Source: Chelativorans salis (GTDB lineage Bacteria > Pseudomonadota > Alphaproteobacteria > Rhizobiales > Rhizobiaceae). Taken from it: a DNA stretch of 64,000 nucleotides. The notes under the pieces were generated by a model. The model made no database searches and was not told the origin of the DNA. It saw only the letters and a list, made by a program, of their open reading frames with translations. The translations under genes and the position numbers were made by a program. Below are positions 1-8,603 of this stretch, one piece after another. The first letter of the stretch is position 1, and each line of letters begins with the position of its first letter. The DNA is taken from positions 124,001 to 188,000 of the forward strand of contig NZ_JAOCZP010000006.1 in NCBI RefSeq assembly GCF_025336525.1, given 5' to 3'.

Positions 1-1
1 C

Positions 2-1408
2 GGCCTCGTCTTCGTCGCCGACGGCGCCGCATTCTCGAAGGCCCTCGATGCCGTATGGCCGGCCGATGCGCCCACCGTCTTCACCCGCAGTGCCCCGGAA
101 GGCCGGGAGGCGATCCCGCTTTATACGCTTTGCGACACCGAACCCGACGCCGCTCTCGACCGCGCCCGCGAGAAAGTCCAGCCGGATAGCATTGCCAAGT
201 TCCTCATGACCTCCGGCTCGACCGGCGGCCCGAAGGCCGTCATCACCACCCAGCGTATGCTGACGGCCAACCAGGAGATGCTGCGTTACGCGCTCACCTT
301 CCTGAAAGACGGCCCCACCATCATCGACTGGCTGCCCTGGAACCACACCTTCGGCGGCAACCACAATATCGGCCTCGTGCTCTACAACGGCGGCTCGCTC
401 TATATCGACGACGGGCTGCCGACACCCGCGGGCATCTCTGCGACGGTGAAAAACCTGCGCGAGATCGCACCGTCCATCTATTTCAACGTACCCAAGGGAT
501 ATGAGGCGCTGGTGCCGTTCCTGAAGGAAGACAAGGTCTTGCGCGACCACTTCTTTTCGCGCGTCCAGGCGCTCTTCTTCGCCGGTGCCGGGCTCTCTCC
601 GCATGTCTGGAACGCGCTCGACGAGCTTGCCGTCGCCTCGATCGGCGCTCGCATTCCCATCCTCACCGGGCTCGGCGCCACCGAGACCGCACCCTTCTCG
701 CTGAGTTGCACGCCATACACCGCCGCATCCGGGCGCGTCGGCGTTCCTGTACCGGGTAACCGGCTGAAGCTCTTCCCCGTCGACGGCAAGCTGGAGGCGC
801 GGGTGAAGGGGCCCAACGTCACACCCGGCTATTGGCGCGAGCCGGACAAGACGGCGAACGCCTTCGACGAGGAAGGTTTTTACCGCTTCGGCGATGCCCT
901 GAAATTTGTCGATGAGAACCGTCCGGAGGAAGGCTTTTTCTTCGATGGTCGTATCTCGGAGGATTTCAAGCTCGCTAGCGGCACCTGGGTAAGCGTCGGG
1001 CCTTTGCGTGCCCGTATCATCGCCCACGCCGCCCCTCTTGTCCGTGACGTGGTTCTCGCCGCCATCAACCGTGACTATCTGACGGCTTTGATCATAGTCG
1101 ACCCGCAAGAATGCCGCCTGCTCGCCGGCGACCTTTTAGCCGATGCCCCACTGGCCGAGATCGTGGGCCATCCCGCTGTGCGCGGCGCGCTGCAGGCCCA
1201 TCTCGACAGCCTTGCCAAGCTTCCCGGCGGCTCGTCCACCCGCGTCATGCGTGCCATCCTGCTCGACACCCCGCCCTCCATCGATGCCGGTGAAGTCACC
1301 GACAAGGGCTCCATCAATCAGCGTGCCGTACTTGAACATCGCGCGGCGGATGTGGAGGCGCTGTATGCCGAGCCGCCGGACGGGCGGGTGCTGGTGGTGA
1401 ATGTCTGA
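2..1408 (+). CDS. Feruloyl-CoA synthase-like AMP-forming acyl-CoA ligase (5' end outside window)
   Basis: The reading frame is open from base 2, so the gene starts before the window; 468 codons are visible. The adenylate-forming signature TSGSTGGPK lies at visible residues 70-78, followed by the substrate/adenine motif GLGATETAP near residue 223, a TPGYW motif, and a YRFGDALKF segment. The C-terminus has the DKGSINQRAV stretch that carries the invariant ligase lysine region. Such enzymes activate an aromatic or other carboxylate to its CoA thioester with ATP in the cytoplasm. The motif set and C-terminal style fit the feruloyl-CoA synthase subfamily better than generic fatty acyl-CoA ligases, but the substrate is inferred. 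No hydratase/lyase partner gene is visible downstream, and upstream genes cannot be seen. The ATG at 206 inside the signature is not the true start. Confidence 0.8.
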   Translation, partial: GLVFVADGAAFSKALDAVWPADAPTVFTRSAPEGREAIPLYTLCDTEPDAALDRAREKVQPDSIAKFLMTSGSTGGPKAVITTQRMLTANQEMLRYALTFLKDGPTIIDWLPWNHTFGGNHNIGLVLYNGGSLYIDDGLPTPAGISATVKNLREIAPSIYFNVPKGYEALVPFLKEDKVLRDHFFSRVQALFFAGAGLSPHVWNALDELAVASIGARIPILTGLGATETAPFSLSCTPYTAASGRVGVPVPGNRLKLFPVDGKLEARVKGPNVTPGYWREPDKTANAFDEEGFYRFGDALKFVDENRPEEGFFFDGRISEDFKLASGTWVSVGPLRARIIAHAAPLVRDVVLAAINRDYLTALIIVDPQECRLLAGDLLADAPLAEIVGHPAVRGALQAHLDSLAKLPGGSSTRVMRAILLDTPPSIDAGEVTDKGSINQRAVLEHRAADVEALYAEPPDGRVLVVNV

Positions 1409-1492
1409 CCCATCAATCCCGTGAATCGCAGCGCCCTGATCGATTCAAATTAGTCATTGGACCGGCGCCGGGACGGCGGGGAAGATGGCGGC

Positions 1493-1735
1493 ATGGAACC
1501 CGCCGACGAACCCCTCGTCCTCACGCGCATCGACCCCGCCCGCAACATGGCGCGCTTTTATCTGCTGTCGCTCGAGCCGACGCTCCTCGGCCAGATCGCG
1601 CTCCGGCGCAACTGGGGACGCATCGGCACCTGGGGCCGGCAGCGGCTGGAACTGCATGACGACGCGCAGGCCGCGAGGCAGGCGCAGGCACGGCTCCTGG
1701 CGGAAAAGCTCAGGAAGGGCTACCGGCCTTCCTGA
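1493..1735 (+). CDS. Small WGR-domain protein
   Basis: An 80-residue protein consisting of little more than a WGR domain. It has the RNWGRIGTWG core near residues 38-47, which gives the family its name, followed by a basic tail with QARLLAEKLRKGY. WGR domains occur in PARP-type proteins and as stand-alone small bacterial proteins; they are presumed to bind nucleic acid, and no specific role can be assigned here. The ATG at 1493 is preferred because a GGGGAAG ribosome binding site precedes it; a TTG at 1457 would add 12 residues. The gene lies alone between the ligase gene and the convergent aldehyde dehydrogenase gene. Confidence 0.75.
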   Translation: MEPADEPLVLTRIDPARNMARFYLLSLEPTLLGQIALRRNWGRIGTWGRQRLELHDDAQAARQAQARLLAEKLRKGYRPS

Positions 1736-1739
1736 GCTG

Positions 1740-4136
1740 TTACTCTCCGTACGGCACCCAGATATTCTTCACCTGCGTCGCGCGCCGCAAAAACTCCCTC
1801 CCCCGCGCCTGGCGATCGTCCAGCCAGTCACGCGCCCTGCCGTCGCTCACCCAGGTGGCCTTGAGATTGCCGCAGGAGGCACGTTCCACCATGGCGCTGC
1901 CTTTCTTGCCGCCGAAATACCACATGGCCGCCACCTCGTCGTGCTCGGCCAGCGTCTTGGCCAGCACGTCCTTCTCGCCGGTGACGATGTTCACCACACC
2001 ACCAGGCACGTCGGACGTGTCGAATATCTGATAGAGGTTGGTCGCCAAAAGCGGATGGCGCGTCGAAGACACCGCCACGACCCTGTTCCCCATGGCGATC
2101 GCCGGCAGCACCAATGACACGAAGGCGGCAAACGGCGCCTCCTCCGGCGCCACGATCCCCATCACCCCCCAGGGCTCATTCATGGCGAGCGTCACATGCC
2201 GCGACTTTGTGGCGTGTACCGCACCGTCATATTTGTCCGCCTGTGCGGCATAGTAGAAGATGCGCCGAAGGGCGACGTCGAACTCGGCGGATGCCGCCTT
2301 GGCGCTCTGACCGGTGCTTTCTGAAAGGAGCGCCTCGAACTCCTCGCGCCGTGCATCCAGGTTCTCGCCCACATAGTAGAGCACCTGTGCCCGGTTGTGC
2401 GCCGTCACGCCGCCCCAGCCTCCGGCTTTCGCCGCCGCCTCAACGGCGTTGCGGATGTCCTTGCGGTTGCCGAGCGGCGCTTGGCCAATAACGGCGCCGC
2501 CCTTGCCGAGTACGTCGTAGGAATAGCCGCCGTCGGGCCGCGACTGCTTGCCGCCGACATAGTTCTTCGCCGTGCGGTCGATGCGGCTGAGACCGGCAAA
2601 GCGACGCTCCTCTTCCGGCGCCCCGCGCGGTATAAAAATCTCGGCTTCCTTAGCCGGCTTCAGAGCCTTCTCAACGTCGCTCACGAAATATTCATAGAGC
2701 CCCTCGCGGGCGCCCTCGCGGCCGAAGCCGCTCTCGCGATAGCCGCCGAAACCGGAGCCTGCGTCGAGCATGTTGGTGCAGTTCACCCATACAACGCCGG
2801 CCTTCACCTTGGCCGCCGCGTCGAGCGCCAGGTTGATGTTCTCCGACCAGATGGAGGCGGCAAGGCCGTAGCGTGTGTTGTTGGCAAGCTCCGCCGCCTC
2901 TTCCGGGGTGCGGAAGGTCATGGCGACGGCCACCGGCCCGAAGATCTCCACCCCGCAAACGGTCGAGGCGGGATCTACCTCGGTGAAGAAGGACGGCGAG
3001 AAGAAATAACCTCTTTCGGGCAGCACCCCCGGCGCCCGCCAGAGCGTGCAGCCCTCCTCCTCACCTTGCTTCACAAGCGCTGAGACACGCTGAAGCTGCT
3101 CGGCCGACACGACGGCGCCGACATCTATCCCCTTGTCCAGCGGGTTGCCCACCCGCAGCGTCTCCATGCGCCGGCGCAGCTTGTCATAAAAGCGCTCGGC
3201 GACACCCTCCTGCACGAGAATACGCGAGCCCGCGCAACACACCTCGCCCTGGTTGAACCAGATGGCGTCCACCACGCCTTCCACCGCCCCGTCGAGGTCG
3301 GCATCTTCGAAGACGATGAAGGGGGACTTGCCGCCGAGCTCCAGCGACAGTTTCTTGCCCGAGCCCGCGATGGCCTCGCGGATAATGCGCCCGACCTCCG
3401 TCGAACCGGTGAAGGCGATCTTGTCGATGTCCTCGTGCGCGCAGATGGCAGCCCCCGTGCGCCCGTCGCCATGGACGATGTTGACCACGCCTGCCGGCAG
3501 GCCGACCTCCTCGCATATCTCGGCAAAGGCTGTAGCCGTCAACGGCGTCTGCTCGGCCGGCTTCAGAACAACGGTGTTGCCGGCAGCGAGCGCCGGCGCG
3601 ATCTTCCAGGCGAGCATCAAAAGCGGGAAGTTCCAGGGGATGATCTGCCCGCACACGCCGACCGGCGAGAAGCCCTCGAATTCGCTCTCCACCATCTCCG
3701 CCCAGCCGGCGTGATGGTAGAAATGACGGGCGACCAGCGGAATGTCGATGTCACGCGTCTCGCGGATCGGCTTGCCGTTGTCCATCGACTCCAGAACGGC
3801 GAAGAAGCGCTCGCGCTTCTGGATGTGCCGGGCGATGGCGTAGAGATAGCGTGCACGCTCGTGCCCCGGCAGCTTCGACCATTTGGCGAAGGCACCGCGC
3901 GCCGCCTTCACCGCCGCATCGACCTCCGCTTCGCTGCCCTGGACGACGCGTGCAAGCTCGGCCTCTGTCGCAGGGTTCACCGTCGCAAAGCGCTCCTTTC
4001 CCGAAGCGATGAACTTACCACCGATGAAATGACCGATGCCGGCGGCCCGCGCCTTCAGCCACGCGGAGACCTCCTCATTTGCCTCCGGCGCCGGCCCGTA
4101 TTCCATGGTGCGCATGATATCCCTGATCTGTTCCAT
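1740..4136 (-). CDS. ALDH16-type aldehyde dehydrogenase with tandem ALDH domains
   Basis: The 798-residue product is about 1.6 times an ordinary aldehyde dehydrogenase. Residues 30-490 form a complete NAD(P)-dependent ALDH domain: PWNFPL near 167, KPAEQTP near 192, catalytic Glu266 in LELGGK, and catalytic Cys300 in NQGEVCC. Residues about 520-798 are a second ALDH-like copy (MNEPWGVMGIVAPEE, GNRVVAV, GGVVNIVTG) that lacks any glutamate/cysteine active site. This arrangement is that of the ALDH16 family, in which the second copy is structural. It would oxidise an aldehyde to an acid in the cytoplasm. It follows deoC by about 10 bp on the same strand, so acetaldehyde released by DeoC is a natural candidate substrate (inference). 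The start at 4136 has later alternatives at M8 and M11. Confidence 0.85.
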   Translation of the reverse strand: MEQIRDIMRTMEYGPAPEANEEVSAWLKARAAGIGHFIGGKFIASGKERFATVNPATEAELARVVQGSEAEVDAAVKAARGAFAKWSKLPGHERARYLYAIARHIQKRERFFAVLESMDNGKPIRETRDIDIPLVARHFYHHAGWAEMVESEFEGFSPVGVCGQIIPWNFPLLMLAWKIAPALAAGNTVVLKPAEQTPLTATAFAEICEEVGLPAGVVNIVHGDGRTGAAICAHEDIDKIAFTGSTEVGRIIREAIAGSGKKLSLELGGKSPFIVFEDADLDGAVEGVVDAIWFNQGEVCCAGSRILVQEGVAERFYDKLRRRMETLRVGNPLDKGIDVGAVVSAEQLQRVSALVKQGEEEGCTLWRAPGVLPERGYFFSPSFFTEVDPASTVCGVEIFGPVAVAMTFRTPEEAAELANNTRYGLAASIWSENINLALDAAAKVKAGVVWVNCTNMLDAGSGFGGYRESGFGREGAREGLYEYFVSDVEKALKPAKEAEIFIPRGAPEEERRFAGLSRIDRTAKNYVGGKQSRPDGGYSYDVLGKGGAVIGQAPLGNRKDIRNAVEAAAKAGGWGGVTAHNRAQVLYYVGENLDARREEFEALLSESTGQSAKAASAEFDVALRRIFYYAAQADKYDGAVHATKSRHVTLAMNEPWGVMGIVAPEEAPFAAFVSLVLPAIAMGNRVVAVSSTRHPLLATNLYQIFDTSDVPGGVVNIVTGEKDVLAKTLAEHDEVAAMWYFGGKKGSAMVERASCGNLKATWVSDGRARDWLDDRQARGREFLRRATQVKNIWVPYGE

Positions 4137-4147
4137 GATCCCCGGCC

Positions 4148-5161
4148 TCAGGCGAGAGCGTGGCGGTAGGACGCGGAGTAGCGCCCGGTGGCGTAATGTT
4201 CGAGCTGCCTCTCGATGTCGCCCAGCATGGTGCTGGCGCCGAGGCGGAAGCGGTCAGGCATGGTCCAGGCCGTGCCCAACTCCTCCTTCATCAGGATGAG
4301 CCAGGAGAGCGCGTCCTTGGCCGTGCGCATGCCGCCCGCCGGCTTGAAGCCGACGATCTCGCCCGACAGCGCGCCATAGTCGCGGATTGCCCGCACCATG
4401 GTGAGACCGACGGGAAGGACGGCATTCACCGCCTCCTTGCCGGTGGAGGTCTTTATGAAGTCGGCGCCGGCCTGCATGGCGACCATCGAGGCGCGGTAGA
4501 CGTTGCGCAGGGTGGCGATGTCGCCGGTGGCGAGAATTGCCTTCAGATGCGCCGGTCCGCAGGCCTCCCGCATGGCGCGGACCTCGTCATAGAGCGCCGG
4601 CCAGTTCTGCGTCAGCACGTGTTCGCGGGTGATCACGATGTCGATTTCGTCCGCTCCCGCATCCACCGCGTAGCGGATCTCGGCAAGCCGCTGCGGCAAG
4701 GGCGTGAGCCCGGCGGGAAAGCCGGTTGCGACCGAGGCCACAGGAATGCCCGAGCCCTCCAGCGCCTTCACCGCGTGCGGCACCATGGTCGGGTAGACGC
4801 AGACGGCGCCCGTGGTGATACGTTCCTCCTCGAGCCCGAGCGCGGCCTGTAACTCGCTGGAGAGCGGTTTCTTCGCCTTGGCGCAAAGCCGGCGCACGCG
4901 GCCGGCCGTATCTTCGCCGGCAAGCGTGGTAAGGTCGATGCAGGTGATCGCGCGGACTAGCCACGCCGCCTGCCAAGCCTTCTTCACTGAGCGTCGGGTG
5001 ACAAGCGTCGCCGCCCGGCGCTCGGCGGCGGAAAGGTTCACCGCCACGTCCTCGAACCATTCGGGCGTAAGCGCCGCCGTGCCGCGGTTGCGGACCTCGT
5101 GCAGCTGGCTTTCGGCCTCGGGCACGGCTTTGATTATCGTGTGCTTCTCCGGCAGGACCAT
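4148..5161 (-). CDS. deoC: Deoxyribose-phosphate aldolase
   Basis: DeoC splits 2-deoxyribose 5-phosphate into acetaldehyde and glyceraldehyde 3-phosphate. The 337-residue protein shows the Schiff-base lysine in FIKTSTGK (Lys237), the second active-site lysine in GFKPAGGMR (Lys273), and the acidic DEIDIVI motif (Asp174). It is longer than the E. coli enzyme by an N-terminal extension of about 70 residues, resembling the longer DERA forms of many alphaproteobacteria. The start at 5161 is chosen because GGAGGGA lies 8 bases upstream. The open frame runs on to 5380, but that would overlap the kinase gene. It sits between an FGGY kinase gene and an ALDH16 gene, in one transcriptional direction. 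Confidence 0.93.
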   Translation of the reverse strand: MVLPEKHTIIKAVPEAESQLHEVRNRGTAALTPEWFEDVAVNLSAAERRAATLVTRRSVKKAWQAAWLVRAITCIDLTTLAGEDTAGRVRRLCAKAKKPLSSELQAALGLEEERITTGAVCVYPTMVPHAVKALEGSGIPVASVATGFPAGLTPLPQRLAEIRYAVDAGADEIDIVITREHVLTQNWPALYDEVRAMREACGPAHLKAILATGDIATLRNVYRASMVAMQAGADFIKTSTGKEAVNAVLPVGLTMVRAIRDYGALSGEIVGFKPAGGMRTAKDALSWLILMKEELGTAWTMPDRFRLGASTMLGDIERQLEHYATGRYSASYRHALA

Positions 5162-5291
5162 CCGCGATCCCTCCTCATTTCCATGACACGGTCGGGCAGA
5201 ACTATGGCGGCCATGATAAGGCCGCTTGCCACCATTTGACAGAACGATCCACGTTCCCGCAAGGCGGAAAACATCCCGGAGGCGACCGCAC

Positions 5292-6806
5292 TCATCGATG
5301 TCGGCCCTCCGTCGCCGAAAGCCGATGGAGCACCGGCGCCAGCGTGCCGGTGAGCGCGTCATACCGCCCAAGCGCGGCATCGTACCAGGCGGTGCGTTCC
5401 GGCTCCGGCATCATCGCCTCCGTGCCAGCGGCAAGCGACCGCGAGGCAGAGGCAAGGTCGGGGTAGAGGCCAAGGCCACAGGCCGCGCTCGCCACGGTGC
5501 CGATCAGCGACAGGTTCGCCTTGCGCACCAGATGCACAGGACGACCGAGCGCGTCGACAGTGGCCGCCAGCCACAGCGGGTTGTGGCAGATGCCGCCGCC
5601 CATGACAACTCGCTCGATCTTCACGCCTTCATTCTCGAGCGTGCGCACCACATTTATCGTGCCGAGTGCCACCGCGTCGACCGCCGCCCGGTATATCTGC
5701 GCCCGCCCATGGCCGAGAGAGAGGCCAAGAACCGCGCCGCGCAGCCCGGCGTCGCGGTAGGGCGTGCGGTTTCCCATCCAGTAGTCGAGCACCATCAGAC
5801 CGGTTTCTTCCGGCGAAAGCCGGGCGGCTTCGTCAATCAGGGCATGATGTCCGACCTCGTCCAGCCCGAAAATCGTCCCCGTCAGCCAGTCGAGGATGGA
5901 GCCGGCCGAGACCTGTCCGCCTTCAACCAGCCAGAGCCCGTCGATCAACGCGTTGGGATAGGGGCCCCAGAAACCGGGTAGTGCGCGCTGTTCGTCGATA
6001 TGCGTGAGGTGGGCGACCGACGTGCCGGCGACGATGAGCATGCTGCCGGGCTCCGTTGTCCCCGCCCCCAGCATGCCCATCTCCGCGTCGATGCCGCCCT
6101 GGACGAGAAGCGGCGCGGAGGCGAGGCCGAGTTCGGCCGCGATCTCGGTGCGCAGGCGGCCCAGCGGAGCCCCCACCGGCACGACGCGCACCGGCAGCTT
6201 GTCGGCGAGCGCGCCGACACCGAAACTCTCGTAGAGCTCGGGCACGTAGCGCCCGGCAGCTGAATCGTAATTCCACTTGCAGGCGGCCGTCATGCGCGAG
6301 GCGGCCCATTCGCCCGAGAGCCGATAGTTGATGTAGTCGATGGCCTCGCAGATCACCTCGGCCCTGGCGAAGACTTCCGGCTCGTGGCGCTTGAGCCACA
6401 TCGCCTTCGGCACGAGCCATTCGGCCGCGTCCTCGCCGCCGCTATAGGCCATGACGGGGTGGTAGGCCTCGCCCGTCTCGCACGCCTCGCCGGCCGCCCG
6501 GCAATCCATCCACAGGATCGCCGGATAGACTGGCGTGCCGTCGGCCCGACAGGCGACGACCGTGGAAGCCGTGGCGGCGACGCAGATGGCAGCGACCTCG
6601 CGCCTTCCCGCCGCCTCCACCGCCCGCAGGCCGGCGGAAAGTAGCGCTGTCCACCATGCTTCCGGCTGCTGTTCGGCCCAGCCGGGACGCGGGAATGAGG
6701 TCGCATAGCGCTCCTCCGCGCCGCCCAGCATCGTCCCGCCGTCAACATCATAGACGCCGGCGCGCACGCTTCCCGTTCCCAGATCGAACCCCAGGACGAG
6801 TGACAT
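5292..6806 (-). CDS. FGGY-family carbohydrate kinase
   Basis: The 504-residue protein belongs to the ATP-dependent FGGY kinases of pentuloses and polyols. The N-terminal phosphate-binding loop reads GFDLGTGSVRAG (residues 5-16). A WMDCRA segment follows near residue 117, and the C-terminal ATP-binding half has AGTSVAHL and GGGICHNPLW motifs. The DLGTGSVRAG opening is more like the pentulose-kinase group than glycerol kinase, but the sugar is not determined by sequence. The start at 6806 has GGGAGGAG upstream; the in-frame ATG 42 bases earlier has none. A gap of 130 bp separates it from deoC. Classical deoxyribokinase is PfkB-type, so an FGGY kinase beside DeoC suggests a different entry substrate (inference). 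Confidence 0.85.
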   Translation of the reverse strand: MSLVLGFDLGTGSVRAGVYDVDGGTMLGGAEERYATSFPRPGWAEQQPEAWWTALLSAGLRAVEAAGRREVAAICVAATASTVVACRADGTPVYPAILWMDCRAAGEACETGEAYHPVMAYSGGEDAAEWLVPKAMWLKRHEPEVFARAEVICEAIDYINYRLSGEWAASRMTAACKWNYDSAAGRYVPELYESFGVGALADKLPVRVVPVGAPLGRLRTEIAAELGLASAPLLVQGGIDAEMGMLGAGTTEPGSMLIVAGTSVAHLTHIDEQRALPGFWGPYPNALIDGLWLVEGGQVSAGSILDWLTGTIFGLDEVGHHALIDEAARLSPEETGLMVLDYWMGNRTPYRDAGLRGAVLGLSLGHGRAQIYRAAVDAVALGTINVVRTLENEGVKIERVVMGGGICHNPLWLAATVDALGRPVHLVRKANLSLIGTVASAACGLGLYPDLASASRSLAAGTEAMMPEPERTAWYDAALGRYDALTGTLAPVLHRLSATEGRHR

Positions 6807-6939
6807 TCGTTCTCCTCCCACCACGCGCGCCTTGCCGGACCGACACAATCTACCGCCGGAACACGACCTTGGAACACTTCATATCCGGCTCTTCGCGGAA
6901 CCGCGCCAACATAGCGGGCAATTCGGCAAGGTCCAGATC

Positions 6940-6982
6940 GCCTCTGAGGAGGAACACGTTAGCTGGAGATGACGTCAGAGGC
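6940..6982. promoter_or_regulatory. Inverted repeat between FGGY kinase gene and marR-type gene
   Basis: GCCTCTGA at 6940-6947 is exactly mirrored by TCAGAGGC at 6975-6982, inside the 226-bp divergent region between the kinase start (6806) and the MarR start (7033). MarR proteins commonly bind palindromes next to their own gene, so this is a candidate operator or structured leader. The wide spacing makes the assignment weak. Confidence 0.3.
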
Positions 6983-7032
6983 GGCTATAGTGTGCTATTG
7001 CCGTGCGAATAGTTCGGGAGGACCGCTTGTTG

Positions 7033-7497
7033 ATGGACAATGATGAAGACCGCGATGCGCCTGCGGCGCCCAACGGCGTCAGCCTCGGCCCCCTTCCGGG
7101 CTTCATCGGATACGCCTTGCGCCGCGCCCAGCTCGTGATCTTCGACGACTTCATCCGCACGCTGGAGACCGTCGATCTCAGGCCGGCCTATTTCTCGACG
7201 CTCATCATCATCGATGAGAACCCCGGTCTCAACCAGTCCGAGGTCAGCGCGGCGCTGGGTGTCCAGCGCACCAACTTCGTAACCATGGTCGACCACCTGG
7301 AAAAGCGAAACCTGATCGAGCGCCGCCCCTCGAAGAAGGACCGCCGCTCCTACGCGCTGCATCTGACGGAGGAAGGCAGGACGCTGCTCGACAAGGCGCG
7401 GCAGCTACAGGCCGAGCACGAGGCACGTTTCGCGCGAAAGCTTGGGCCCAATGGCCGCGAGCAGCTTCTGCCGCTTCTGTGGAAGCTGGTGGAGTAG
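7033..7497 (+). CDS. MarR family transcriptional regulator
   Basis: A 154-residue winged-helix regulator. The central recognition region (LNQSEVSAALGVQRTNFVTM) and the wing (RRPSKKDRRSYALHLTEEG) are typical of MarR proteins, which usually repress neighbouring catabolic or efflux genes and release DNA when an aromatic or other small ligand binds. Several in-frame starts exist: GTG 7003, TTG 7027, TTG 7030 and ATG 7033; the GGGAGG at 7016-7021 serves the last three. It diverges from the kinase-deoC-ALDH cassette and converges on the sugar ABC operon, so the cassette is its likeliest target. A MarR near a feruloyl-CoA synthase gene could instead sense hydroxycinnamoyl-CoA, but the two genes are 5.6 kb apart. 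Confidence 0.85.
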   Translation: MDNDEDRDAPAAPNGVSLGPLPGFIGYALRRAQLVIFDDFIRTLETVDLRPAYFSTLIIIDENPGLNQSEVSAALGVQRTNFVTMVDHLEKRNLIERRPSKKDRRSYALHLTEEGRTLLDKARQLQAEHEARFARKLGPNGREQLLPLLWKLVE

Positions 7498-7526
7498 ATC
7501 CATCGCGGTTTCAAGGAGCGGGAATA

Positions 7527-8603
7527 TCACCCCTCGACCCGCCGCCCCGTCTCGGGGTCGAACAGATGTACGTGCTGCGGCGCGATGGTGAGCCCCACTG
7601 CCTCACCCGGCCGCACCTCTGTGCGCCCGGCGTGGAAGACCGTCAGCTCCGGCTCTCCGGCCGACGAGAGATAGCTTGCCGCGCCTGTGAACTCGACAAC
7701 GCCGACGCCGATGCGGATCGCGCTCTTGTCCGGCGCGCCCAACAGCAGGTGCTCCGGCCGCAGGCCGGCCACCACCCGCCGTCCCGGCGCGAGCTTTATG
7801 CCGAGCGGCAACACCGCGCCGTCGAATCCCTCCAGCACCACCGCGTCGCCTGCTTCCGTCGTTGTCGCTTCCACAAAATTCATCGCCGGCGAGCCGATGA
7901 ACCCGGCGACGAAACGGTTGGCGGGATGGTCGTAGAGGTCGAGCGGCGCGCCGGCCTGCTCGATCACGCCCTCGCGCATCACCACCACGTGATCGGCCAT
8001 GGTCATCGCCTCCACCTGGTCGTGGGTGACGTAGACCGAGGTGGCACCCAGCCGGTCGTGCAGGGCGCGGATCTCCTTGCGCATGTGCACGCGAAGTGCG
8101 GCATCGAGATTCGACAGCGGCTCGTCGAAGAGGAAGGCTTTCGGATGGCGGATGATGGCGCGGCCCATGGCGACGCGCTGGCGCTGGCCGCCGGAGAGCT
8201 CGCGCGGATAGCGGTCGAGCAGGTTACCGAGGCCGGTGATCTCCGCCACCTCCTTAGCCGCCTTGTCGCGCTCCTCCCGCGATTTGCGCTTCAGCCGCAT
8301 CGAATAGGTGAGATTTTCCTTCACCGTCATGTGCGGATAGAGCGCGTAGGACTGGAAGACCATCGCCACGTCGCGCCGGCGCGGCGGCACGCCGTTCATC
8401 GTCTCGCCGGCAATCTTCATTATGCCGCCGGTGATTGATTCCAACCCCGCCAGGGAGCGCAGAAGCGTCGACTTCCCGCAGCCCGACGGCCCGACCAGCG
8501 CGACGAACCGGCCCTTGCCGATCTCAAGATTGATGTCCTTGAGCGCGTGGAAGTGGCCGTAGTGCTTGTCCACATGCTCCAGTTCGATCTGCGGTGAGGT
8601 CAT
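7527..8603 (-). CDS. Sugar ABC transporter ATP-binding protein (UgpC/MsmK type)
   Basis: The ATPase subunit of the carbohydrate importer encoded upstream in the same operon; 358 residues. Walker A GPSGCGKST is at residues 38-46, the signature LSGGQRQRV at 136-144, Walker B FLFDEP at 157-162 and the switch histidine at 194. A C-terminal TOBE/MalK-type regulatory domain of about 120 residues follows. The ATG at 8601-8603 overlaps the permease stop as ATGA, which fixes the start and indicates translational coupling. The frame stays open far upstream over the permease gene, but that part is antisense-free noise in another frame. It is the last gene of the operon and converges on the MarR gene. 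Confidence 0.93.
   Translation of the reverse strand: MTSPQIELEHVDKHYGHFHALKDINLEIGKGRFVALVGPSGCGKSTLLRSLAGLESITGGIMKIAGETMNGVPPRRRDVAMVFQSYALYPHMTVKENLTYSMRLKRKSREERDKAAKEVAEITGLGNLLDRYPRELSGGQRQRVAMGRAIIRHPKAFLFDEPLSNLDAALRVHMRKEIRALHDRLGATSVYVTHDQVEAMTMADHVVVMREGVIEQAGAPLDLYDHPANRFVAGFIGSPAMNFVEATTTEAGDAVVLEGFDGAVLPLGIKLAPGRRVVAGLRPEHLLLGAPDKSAIRIGVGVVEFTGAASYLSSAGEPELTVFHAGRTEVRPGEAVGLTIAPQHVHLFDPETGRRVEG

Noticed and set aside
5162-5380. 73-residue N-terminal extension of DeoC
   Set aside because: It would overlap the kinase gene and has low-complexity arginine-rich translation; the ATG at 5161 has a strong ribosome binding site.
6970-6978. TGACGTCA-like palindrome in the MarR promoter as a stand-alone operator
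   Set aside because: An 8-bp perfect palindrome is expected by chance in a region this size, so it is mentioned only with the longer inverted repeat.
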